Below, one piece after another: positions 1 to 5,580 of a stretch of 7,830 bases of DNA. How positions within the stretch are numbered: position 1 is the first letter of the stretch; each line of letters opens with the position of its first letter. This stretch comes from a bacterium (GTDB taxonomy: Bacteria > Chloroflexota > Dormibacteria > UBA8260 > Bog-877), in contig JAKAWF010000149.1 of assembly GCA_021817025.1 (NCBI GenBank), positions 1-7,830 of the forward strand, in the 5' to 3' direction. Below the pieces are notes generated by a model. That model was not told where the DNA came from. It did not search any database and saw only the letters and a program-made list of their open reading frames with translations. A program made the translations under genes and the position numbers.

Positions 1-1
1 A

Positions 2-21
2 CCGGTCACGCGCCTGACCGG
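2..21. repeat. Perfect 7-bp stem-loop at the left edge
   Basis: CCGGTCA (2-8) pairs perfectly with TGACCGG (15-21) across the 6-base loop CGCGCC. There is no T-tract on either side, so it is not a classical intrinsic terminator. It could mark the end of a gene lying to the left of the window, but that cannot be decided here. Confidence 0.4.
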
Positions 22-220
22 CACTGGCTGGAGTTGGCGGGCCGGGGCCAGGCTTGGCCAGGGCGCCAAAGGGGTGGTCGCTCACAACTGGGCAGTCCCC
101 CGTGTCACTGGGAGCGGACCGCGACCCACGTGGCAATCGAATGGAGACGGCGCCGAAGTGCCCGACGGGCAAGACGACGCAGCGATCAAGGGCCGTGGGA
201 TTCTGATAGCGACGTGCCCA

Positions 221-271
221 GGGGCCCGGGACTTGTTGGATCTGCCTGGGAATTGCGGTGGGGCCCGGGAC
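221..271. repeat. 12-bp direct repeat, period 39
   Basis: GGGGCCCGGGAC occurs at 221-232 and again at 260-271. The similarity extends weakly to the left: TGC lies at the same offset in both copies, giving 15 of 18 matching bases. The core is itself GC-palindromic (GGGCCC). Function unknown. Confidence 0.5.
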
Positions 272-274
272 CAT

Positions 275-298
275 GCTGACGGCAACGCTGACGGCAAC
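275..298. repeat. Tandem 12-bp repeat, two copies
   Basis: GCTGACGGCAAC is repeated exactly in tandem at 275-286 and 287-298. It lies immediately before the CGGAC boxes at 304-328, so the two may form one array of protein-binding sites. This is an observation only; no family is recognised. Confidence 0.6.
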
Positions 299-303
299 GG
301 CGC

Positions 304-328
304 CGGACATAGGCGGACAATGGCGGAC
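304..328. repeat. Three CGGAC boxes at exact 10-bp spacing
   Basis: CGGAC lies at 304-308, 314-318 and 324-328. The second and third copies extend to GGCGGAC (312-318, 322-328). A further GGCGGAC stands at 383-389. Spacing of one helical turn would put the three boxes on one face of the DNA, as in operator or transposase-binding arrays. The role is inferred from spacing only. Confidence 0.55.
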
Positions 329-470
329 CTTGACGTATTCAGGTCCCGGAAACCGACTTCGTGGCGCACGCCTCCGCACGCCGGCGGACAACCTTGGGGG
401 AGCTTCAAAATCGATGGGGGGCGCCTCAGGTGTCCCCGGAGGGATCGTTCCCCTCGCCTCCCGCCAATTC

Positions 471-498
471 AGATGGGTGCGGCTCTTCTGGAGGGACG
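471..498. repeat. Left arm of a perfect 28-bp inverted repeat
   Basis: This 28-base segment is the exact reverse complement of 700-727. It begins AGATGGGTGC and ends GAGGGACG. Similarity stops abruptly at both ends of the arm. No gene is recognised in the 201 bases between the arms. A perfect match of this length is not expected by chance in noncoding sequence, so it reflects duplication or maintenance of two pairing ends. Candidates are the ends of a small non-autonomous element or the stem of a long RNA hairpin. No clear target-site duplication flanks it, only TC on both sides. Confidence 0.85.
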
Positions 499-651
499 GG
501 TTCTTGGGATTCTCAAGGTGCCAGCGCCGAGGGAAGAGCTCCCAAGGGCTGAGCCTCGGCAGATGCCGGAGGAGTAGCTCACGCTGCACCAGGCCGACCA
601 ACGGTTGGCCTTGAGGAGTATTGGGGCCCCACTGGCGCTGGGCATGGGGTC

Positions 652-671
652 GCAGCCACCACTCAGGCTGC
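652..671. repeat. 6-bp stem-loop inside the inverted-repeat interval
   Basis: GCAGCC (652-657) pairs with GGCTGC (666-671) over an 8-base loop. It lies between the 28-bp arms, near the right one. It could be a secondary hairpin in an RNA folded by the large repeat. Confidence 0.35.
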
Positions 672-699
672 CTCGGGAACTCGATTCCGTCACCTGGGG

Positions 700-727
700 C
701 GTCCCTCCAGAAGAGCCGCACCCATCT
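700..727. repeat. Right arm of a perfect 28-bp inverted repeat
   Basis: This segment is the exact reverse complement of 471-498. It begins CGTCCCTCCAG and ends CACCCATCT. The outer flank (TCGATCATCT) does not match the left outer flank in either orientation. The arm ends 88 bases before the glmU extended -10 element, so if the repeat is an inserted element it lies just upstream of the glmU promoter. Confidence 0.85.
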
Positions 728-765
728 TCGATCATCTTACGGCACCTAAATGGAGGCCCGTTTTG

Positions 766-787
766 GGCGAATCTCCCCAGGTTCGCC
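766..787. repeat. Stem-loop just upstream of the glmU promoter
   Basis: GGCGAA (766-771) pairs perfectly with TTCGCC (782-787) over a 10-base loop. No T-tract follows on the + strand. It may be a protein-binding inverted repeat or a weak terminator for transcription entering from the left. Confidence 0.3.
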
Positions 788-813
788 GGCCCTCGGTTCG
801 GGGTTGGGCGATT

Positions 814-821
814 GCTATACT
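814..821 (+). promoter_or_regulatory. Likely glmU promoter, extended -10
   Basis: TG at 813-814 and TATACT at 816-821 form a good extended -10 (TGnTATACT). This is the best -10 match in the gene-poor region and lies about 120 bases before the glmU start. No strong -35 is seen at 16-18 bp spacing (only TCGGTT-like sequence), which is tolerable for an extended -10. Transcription would start near 828 and give a leader of about 110 bases containing a small hairpin (892-905). Confidence 0.5.
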
Positions 822-925
822 CCAGGCCGCTGACGGCTTCGGAACTGGCGAGCCGCAGGTGGGCGTTAGTGGTGGTGACGGCGTGCATGAGGTCGGGTCC
901 CCGACACCCATTTCCTCTGGAGCGC

Positions 926-930
926 GGAGG
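926..930 (+). promoter_or_regulatory. Ribosome binding site fixing the TTG start of glmU
   Basis: GGAGG at 926-930 lies 7 bases before the TTG at 938. This is ideal spacing and supports the TTG over the in-frame ATG at 962, which would place the site about 31 bases upstream. Confidence 0.75.
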
Positions 931-937
931 TTCCTGA

Positions 938-2347
938 TTGACTGACCCCGCTTCGAGCAGCATGCGGGTCGTGATTCTGGCCGCGGGCCGGGGGACGCGG
1001 ATGAAGTCGGCCCGGTCCAAGGTCATGCATGAGGTGGGCGGCCTGCCCATGATCGAACACCTCCTCCGGGCGGCTGGGGAGGTGTGCCCAGGCACCCCGC
1101 TGGTGGTCGCCTCCGCCGGCCAGGACGACCTCTTGGGCTATCTCGAGGGCAGGGCCGAGGTGGCGATCCAGGCCCGCGCGACCGGGACTGGGGGAGCCCT
1201 CCTGGCAGCCCTGCCAAAGTTGGCCGCCGAGACCTCGGTGCTGGTGCTGGCCGGGGACATGCCGATGCTGCGAGCCGCCACCATGGGGCGGCTGGTGCAG
1301 GCGTTCCGGCAAGCTCCGGTGGGGGCGGCCGTGCTGACCGCGGCGGCGTCCGAGTCGAGGGGGTTCGGTCGCATCGCAAGAGGAGCTGACGGCAGGCTGG
1401 CGGAGATCGTGGAGGCCGCCGACGAGCCGGCCCGCGCGGGCCCCGCCGAGGTCAACTGCGGCGCCTACGTCTTCGCTCTTCCGGCGGTGGAGGAGGCTCT
1501 GCTGCGCCTCCCCGACGAGAACAGCCAGGGGGAGCTCTACTTGAGCTGGGTTCCGCAGTCCATCGCTGGCGGCGCCGTGACCGTCGCCGTCGAGGACCCG
1601 GCGGAGGCGCTGCAGGTCAACGATCGGGTTCAGCTGGCGGCGGCGGAGGCGGCGATGAGGGAGCGGACCCTGCTCCGCCTGATGCTTTCCGGGGTGACGG
1701 TGACCGACCCCGGGGCGACCTGGGTGGACTGTGAGGTGACGGTGGGACGAGACACCGTGATCCACCCCGGCACGCTGCTTCTCGGCCGCACCAGGATCGG
1801 GTCGGAGTGCATCCTCGGCCCCTTCGCCGAACTGCGCGACTGTGAGGTCGGCGACCGCTGCCTGGTTGGACGCTCGCATCTCAGCGGCTGTAAGCTGGAC
1901 AGCGGTGTGGACGTGGGGCCCTTCAATCGGGTTCGCCCCGGCACCGAACTGGGCTCCATGAGCCACCTGGGCACGTTCAATGAGGTGGTTCGGAGCCGGG
2001 TCGGGGCGGGTTCCCAGATACCTCACCTCAGCTACGTCGGCGACTCTGACCTGGGAGATGACGTCAACGTGGGCGCGGGCAGCATCACCGCCAACTGGGA
2101 TGGGGAGAACAAGCATCGAACCGTGGTCGAGGACGGCGCCAGGCTGGGCAGTGACACGATCCTGGTGGCTCCGGTCAGAGTGGGGCGCCGGGGCTACACG
2201 GCGGCCGGGTCGGTGGTGACCTCGGACGTGCCCGCGGGGGCGCTGGCCGTGTCGCGCGCGCCCCAACGGAACATCCTGGGCTGGGTCGCCCGGCGCCGTC
2301 CGGGGGCGCGCCCGGTGGCCGAGATCCGTGCGGAGGAGGGCGGATGA
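938..2347 (+). CDS. glmU: Bifunctional UDP-GlcNAc pyrophosphorylase / glucosamine-1-phosphate N-acetyltransferase
   Basis: GlmU acetylates glucosamine-1-phosphate with acetyl-CoA, then joins it to UTP to make UDP-GlcNAc, the cytoplasmic precursor of peptidoglycan and surface glycans. The product is 469 aa, close to the usual 450-480. The N-terminal uridyltransferase domain carries LAAGRGTRMKS (14-24), the loop GTGGA (83-87; GTGHA in E. coli), metal ligand D107 in AGDMP and N228 in the closing segment. Residues from about 250 form a left-handed beta-helix with hexapeptide repeats. Numbering there coincides with E. coli: catalytic H363, Y366, N377, N386, K392, S405 and R440 are kept, as is R333. 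K351 is valine and Y387 is tryptophan. The TTG start is chosen because GGAGG precedes it at 7 bases; ATG 962 would remove only eight residues. It overlaps prs by ATGA, so the two are almost certainly co-transcribed and translationally coupled. Confidence 0.96.
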   Translation: MTDPASSSMRVVILAAGRGTRMKSARSKVMHEVGGLPMIEHLLRAAGEVCPGTPLVVASAGQDDLLGYLEGRAEVAIQARATGTGGALLAALPKLAAETSVLVLAGDMPMLRAATMGRLVQAFRQAPVGAAVLTAAASESRGFGRIARGADGRLAEIVEAADEPARAGPAEVNCGAYVFALPAVEEALLRLPDENSQGELYLSWVPQSIAGGAVTVAVEDPAEALQVNDRVQLAAAEAAMRERTLLRLMLSGVTVTDPGATWVDCEVTVGRDTVIHPGTLLLGRTRIGSECILGPFAELRDCEVGDRCLVGRSHLSGCKLDSGVDVGPFNRVRPGTELGSMSHLGTFNEVVRSRVGAGSQIPHLSYVGDSDLGDDVNVGAGSITANWDGENKHRTVVEDGARLGSDTILVAPVRVGRRGYTAAGSVVTSDVPAGALAVSRAPQRNILGWVARRRPGARPVAEIRAEEGG

Positions 2348-3297
2348 GAGGCGCAGAAGGGCCGCTGATGCTCCTTTGCGGCACCGCCAATCCCGAGCTG
2401 GGCAGGCGGATTTCGGAGGAGGTGGGAGTGCCGCTGGCGCCGATGGAGATAACCCGCTTCGCCGACGGTGAGTTTGACGTCAGGATCGGGGAGTCGGTGC
2501 GCGGCCACGACGTCTTCGTGATCCAGCCCACCTGCCCGCCGGTGAACGACAACTACATGGAGCTGTTCGTGATCCTGGACGCGCTGCGGCGGGCCAGCGC
2601 GTCTCGGATCAACGCGGTTCTGCCCTATTACGGCTACCAGCGCAAGGAGAAGAAGACCCGAGCCCGAGACCCGATATCAGCCAAGCTTATGGCCAACTTC
2701 CTGCAGGTGGCGGGGGCCGAGCGGATGATCGTTCTGGACCTGCACGCCGAGGCCATCCAGGGCTTCTTCGACATCCCGGTCGACGCCCTCACCGCCAGCA
2801 AGATCCTGGCCACCCACATCCGCTCCCGGCACGGGGGCGAGCCCATCGTGGTGGTCTCGCCGGACGTCGGCGGCACGGCCCGGGCGCGCGCCATCGCGCG
2901 GCTCCTGGAGTCTCCGCTGGCGATCATCGACAAGCGGCGCCCTCGGGACGACGATGTCGAGGTGCTCAACGTCATCGGTGACGTTGGCGACAGCCGGTGC
3001 GTGGTGGTGGACGACCTGATCTCGACCGCATCCACCCTGGCCGGGGCCGCCAGGGCTCTGCGGAATGAGGGGGCGGTATCGGTGGACGTCCTGGCGACCC
3101 ACGGGGTCCTGAGCGCGGGAGCTTTGGACCGGGTCGCCGACGCCTTCGTCGACGAGGTGGTGGTGACCGACACCATCCCCTTGTCTCCCGAGGCGGCCAA
3201 GAACCCGAAGGTGACCCAGGTGTCCGTGGCCCCCCTGGTCGCCGAGGCCATCGTCCGGGTCCACGAGGGCCGGAGCGTGTCGGCGCTGTTCCGATGA
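2344..3297 (+). CDS. prs: Ribose-phosphate pyrophosphokinase (PRPP synthetase)
   Basis: Prs transfers pyrophosphate from ATP to ribose-5-phosphate, giving PRPP for purine, pyrimidine, histidine, tryptophan and NAD synthesis. At 317 aa it is the standard class I length, made of two phosphoribosyltransferase-like halves. Visible motifs are FADGE (39-43), NDNYMEL (68-74), the ATP-site segment GYQRKEKK (97-104), LDLHAEAIQGFFD (131-143) with metal ligand H134, the flexible catalytic loop starting KRRP (197-200), and the PRPP-binding loop VVVDDLISTASTL (220-232). Two motifs differ from textbook class I enzymes: the RQD of the ATP site reads RKE, and DDMIDTAGT reads DDLISTAST. The ATG lies 7 bases after GGAGG (2332-2336), inside the glmU end, and its first bases overlap the glmU stop. 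The glmU-prs pair is common in Gram-positive bacteria, and both products feed nucleotide-linked metabolism. Assignment is firm; only the fine class is uncertain. Confidence 0.95.
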   Translation: MRGAEGPLMLLCGTANPELGRRISEEVGVPLAPMEITRFADGEFDVRIGESVRGHDVFVIQPTCPPVNDNYMELFVILDALRRASASRINAVLPYYGYQRKEKKTRARDPISAKLMANFLQVAGAERMIVLDLHAEAIQGFFDIPVDALTASKILATHIRSRHGGEPIVVVSPDVGGTARARAIARLLESPLAIIDKRRPRDDDVEVLNVIGDVGDSRCVVVDDLISTASTLAGAARALRNEGAVSVDVLATHGVLSAGALDRVADAFVDEVVVTDTIPLSPEAAKNPKVTQVSVAPLVAEAIVRVHEGRSVSALFR

Positions 3298-3485
3298 ATC
3301 TGGCCGACTGCTAGACTTCCAACCAACGATGGGCCCTGGCTCACCCGAAGGTCGAATACGTCACTTCCCGCTCCGCACCTTCCCGAACCAAGTTGCGGGA
3401 GGTGGGAGGTGGCTCCCTTGAGGCTCCTCATTGGGGGACGGCGGGCGGCCGTGGTCCGGGCTTGCCCAGTCATCATGACCTGCTC
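3298..3485 (+). promoter_or_regulatory. Intergenic region with possible promoter for the CBS protein gene and recO
   Basis: TG (3309-3310) followed by TAGACT (3312-3317) resembles the extended -10 seen before glmU (TGCTATACT against TGCTAGACT, both followed by TCC or TTCC). A half-matching -35, TTCCGA, lies 17 bp upstream at 3289-3294. A start near 3324 would leave a leader of about 160 bases. That leader contains a 30-codon open frame beginning at ATG 3329 and ending at 3421, and a small GGGAG/CTCCC hairpin (3404-3417). No terminator with a T-tract is seen after prs, so read-through from prs is also possible. Confidence 0.35.
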
Positions 3486-4805
3486 ATGACCGGCTGGCTG
3501 CTCGGGGTCCTGGTCGTCGCGCTGGCGCTGGCTGCCACCTCGGCCACGGCCGAGACCTCGCTCACCTCGGTGAGCCGCATTCGAATCCGGGCGCGGCGGG
3601 AGGAGGGCGACCGCCGCGCGGCCATGATCGAACGGCTGCATGCGGATCCGGGCGGGTATTTGGGGACCATCCTGGTCGCCAACACCCTGGCCCTCGTGCT
3701 GGCCTCGTCGTCCGCCACCCTGCTGGCGGCCAGCCAATTCGGCACCGGGGGCGCCTTCTGGTCGGCGCTGGCGCTGGCCCTGCTGGTGCTGCTCGTTTGC
3801 GAGATCGGACCCAAGGCCTACGCCCTGCAGCACAACGAGCAGGTGGCGCGGGTGCTGGTGGGCCCGGTGACGATCGCCACTAGGATTCTGGGCCCGCTGG
3901 TGCGCACTCTGACCTGGATCACGTCCCTGCTGACCCGGCTGCTGCCGGGGGAGGGCGGTCGGCGCACGCCCTTCCTGACCGAGGAGGAGCTCAAGGCGTT
4001 GGTCTCGGCCAGCTCCGAGGAGGGGGTGGTGGAGGAGGAGGAGCGGGAGATGATCCACGGAGTTCTCGAGATGACCGACAAGCCGGTGCGGGAGGTGATG
4101 GTGCCGCGCGTGCAGATGGTCGCGCTGGCCAACGACGCATCCCTGGAGGAGGCAATCGCGACCGTGCTCGAGCACGGCCACAGTCGCATCCCGGTCTACG
4201 AGGGTACCATCGACAACATCACCGGGGTGGTGTACGCCAAGGATCTGCTGCGTGCCCGCGGGCTGGGCGGCCCCACCCCTGAGAAGGTGTCCGTGCTGGC
4301 GCGACCGGCCACCTTCGTGCCGGAGGCCAAGCGCCTTGGCGATCTTCTCCAGGAGATGCAGAGGGCGAAGATCCATCTGGTGGTGGTGGTGGACGAGTAC
4401 GGCGGCACCGCTGGACTGGTCACCATCGAGGATGTCCTGGAGGAGATCGTCGGACCGATCCGGGACGAATACGACGTGGCCGAGCAGGAGGAGATCCAGC
4501 TGCTCTCGCCGGCGGTGGCGATGCTCACCGCCTCGGCCAGTTTGGACGACGTCAACGACATCCTCCACCTCCATCTCCAGGGAGAGGACTTCGACTCGGT
4601 GGGTGGCCTGGTCTACTCGCTCCTGGGCCGGATCCCATCGGTGGGAGACGTCGTCGACGCCGGTGACGGGGTCACCATCACAGTGGAGTCCATCGAGCGT
4701 CAGGCGATTCAAACTGTGCGTTTGAGCAGAGACCATCCCTTTGAGGTTGAGGAGAGTTCGGACCCGGACGCTCAAGCGGCCACCGCCGCCTCGCCCAAGC
4801 AGTAG
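3486..4805 (+). CDS. CNNM/CorC (HlyC-TlyC) family membrane protein with paired CBS domains
   Basis: This is a 439-aa member of the CNNM/CorC family, often annotated as hemolysin or Mg/Co efflux protein. Family members are membrane proteins linked to magnesium export; the substrate cannot be read from this sequence. The N-terminal DUF21/CNNM domain has hydrophobic segments at about 2-22, 58-82 and 90-107, with the typical AETSLTSVSR (22-31) and EIGPKAYAL (106-114). A cytosolic linker LTEEELKALV (164-173) leads to two CBS domains at about 203-260 and 267-325, including VVVVDEYGGTAGLVTIEDVLEEIVG (299-323), which bind adenine nucleotides in relatives. A CorC_HlyC domain fills about 337-420 (DFDSVGGLVYSLLGRIP). 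The frame opens further upstream to a TTG at 3393, but ATG 3486 starts directly at the first membrane helix and is preferred; no clear ribosome site precedes it. recO follows after 4 bases. In many genomes this gene sits in a ybeY-CBS-era-recO block. Confidence 0.92.
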   Translation: MTGWLLGVLVVALALAATSATAETSLTSVSRIRIRARREEGDRRAAMIERLHADPGGYLGTILVANTLALVLASSSATLLAASQFGTGGAFWSALALALLVLLVCEIGPKAYALQHNEQVARVLVGPVTIATRILGPLVRTLTWITSLLTRLLPGEGGRRTPFLTEEELKALVSASSEEGVVEEEEREMIHGVLEMTDKPVREVMVPRVQMVALANDASLEEAIATVLEHGHSRIPVYEGTIDNITGVVYAKDLLRARGLGGPTPEKVSVLARPATFVPEAKRLGDLLQEMQRAKIHLVVVVDEYGGTAGLVTIEDVLEEIVGPIRDEYDVAEQEEIQLLSPAVAMLTASASLDDVNDILHLHLQGEDFDSVGGLVYSLLGRIPSVGDVVDAGDGVTITVESIERQAIQTVRLSRDHPFEVEESSDPDAQAATAASPKQ

Positions 4806-4809
4806 CGGA

Positions 4810-5556
4810 TTGCCGGGCAGCTTCGCTGACGAGGGGATCGTGCTGCGGCGACGCACCTTCGGGGATGCGGACCGGATCCTGGTGGTGCTGACCCGGGATC
4901 ACGGCAAGCTGAGCGTGCTGGTGCGGGGCGCCCGTCGGGCCAAGGCCCGCAACGGGGCCGGGCTCGATCTGCTGGCGCGCTCCCAGATGATGCTGATCCC
5001 GGGCCGTAACCTGGCGGTGCTGGCGCAGGCGCGCCAGGTGGGGGGATCTCCCGCCGCCAGCGACCTGGTCAGGCTCGCGTGTGCCGGGGTCTTGGCGGAG
5101 CTGGTGGACGCCACCCTCGAGGAAGGTCACCCCGAGCCTCGGGTCTACGACATCATGGCGGAGGCCGCCGCCCGGCTGTCGAGTCCCGTCCGGGACCCCC
5201 GGATGGAGCTGGCCCTGGCCGCCTTCAGCCTGGCCGCGGTGGGGGGCTACCTGCCCGAGCTGAACCGGTGCGCCGGCTGTGGCGAGGCTCTCCAGGACCG
5301 GGCTGGCCAGTTCGTGCCGCACCTGGGGGGCGTGGTCCAAGGGGACTGCAGCCCTGGGCCGGTCCCGGCTGTGGCTTGCGCCGCACCGACTCTGAGGGTG
5401 TTGCGCCGGATGGCCGCTGCCGACGAGGCGACGGTGTCGCGGCTGCGCTGGACCACCGAGCTGCGCGACCAGGTCGAGACGATCCTGATCACCCATCTGG
5501 AACATCATCTGGACCGTCCCATGAAGGCGGCCAGGGTCCTGGCGGAGATTCGCTGA
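4810..5556 (+). CDS. recO: DNA repair protein RecO
   Basis: RecO helps load RecA on SSB-coated single-stranded DNA in the RecFOR gap-repair pathway and also anneals complementary strands. From TTG 4810 the product is 248 aa, the usual length. The N-terminal OB-fold begins DEGIVLRRRTFGDADRILVVLT (7-28), followed by DHGKLSVLVRGARRAKA (30-46), both closely RecO-like. The rest is the helical domain with the zinc region: CAGC (154-157) is the first Cys pair, and HLGGVV (171-176) stands where GG normally precedes the second pair. Here the second pair is irregular, with only C180 and C190 instead of CxxC, so metal binding may be altered or lost. The frame is open to TTG 4741 inside the preceding gene. 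TTG 4810 is preferred because it starts just before the conserved domain and 4 bases after the upstream stop, although its ribosome site is weak. It is likely co-transcribed with the CBS protein gene. Confidence 0.92.
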   Translation: MPGSFADEGIVLRRRTFGDADRILVVLTRDHGKLSVLVRGARRAKARNGAGLDLLARSQMMLIPGRNLAVLAQARQVGGSPAASDLVRLACAGVLAELVDATLEEGHPEPRVYDIMAEAAARLSSPVRDPRMELALAAFSLAAVGGYLPELNRCAGCGEALQDRAGQFVPHLGGVVQGDCSPGPVPAVACAAPTLRVLRRMAAADEATVSRLRWTTELRDQVETILITHLEHHLDRPMKAARVLAEIR

Positions 5557-5580
5557 GCCCAGCCCGCATCAGGCTGGGCT
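5556..5580. terminator. Bidirectional stem-loop between converging genes
   Basis: AGCCCAGCC (5556-5564) and GGCTGGGCT (5572-5580) form a perfect 9-bp GC-rich stem with the 7-base loop CGCATCA. The stem begins on the last base of the recO stop (TGA, 5554-5556). The - strand gene's stop codon (TCA on +, 5569-5571) lies in the loop. Neither side has a T-tract, so termination may depend on the hairpin alone or on Rho. Its place exactly between two convergent stops supports a shared terminator. Confidence 0.75.

Larger units (their letters stand above)
1..937. other. Gene-poor region upstream of glmU
   Basis: I see no convincing gene here. The longest open frames (74-577 on +, 258-614 on +, 82-408 on -) have no recognisable domain. 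The codons of 74-577 lack the strong GC bias at third positions that every real gene in the window shows. The stretch holds a short hairpin at the left edge, 12-bp direct repeats, three CGGAC boxes one helical turn apart, a perfect 28-bp inverted repeat, hairpins at 652-671 and 766-787, an imperfect palindrome at 592-610, and an extended -10 box shortly before glmU. No tRNA, RNase P RNA or tmRNA signature was found on either strand. It may be a decayed mobile element plus the glmU promoter region, but no transposase remnant could be identified. Confidence 0.6.

Noticed and set aside
74..577. A 167-codon + strand open frame in the left region
   Set aside because: It lacks third-position GC bias and any protein motif, and it runs through the direct repeats and into the inverted-repeat arm.
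666..690. A tRNA T-arm-like stretch (GGGAACTCGATTCC)
   Set aside because: The stem does not pair beyond three bases and no acceptor, D or anticodon arm can be drawn around it on either strand.
866..2266. A 466-codon open frame on the - strand opposite glmU
   Set aside because: It is fully antisense to glmU, has shadow-type composition and contains no recognisable motif.
3393..3485. Upstream TTG start of the CBS protein gene at 3393
   Set aside because: It would add 31 hydrophilic residues unlike family members before the first membrane helix. ATG 3486 begins directly at that helix.
2634..4856. A 740-codon open frame on the - strand opposite prs, the CBS protein gene and the start of recO
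   Set aside because: It lies antisense to clearly conserved proteins, is rich in His, Gln, Arg and low-complexity stretches, and has no domain. It results from high GC and scarce stop codons.
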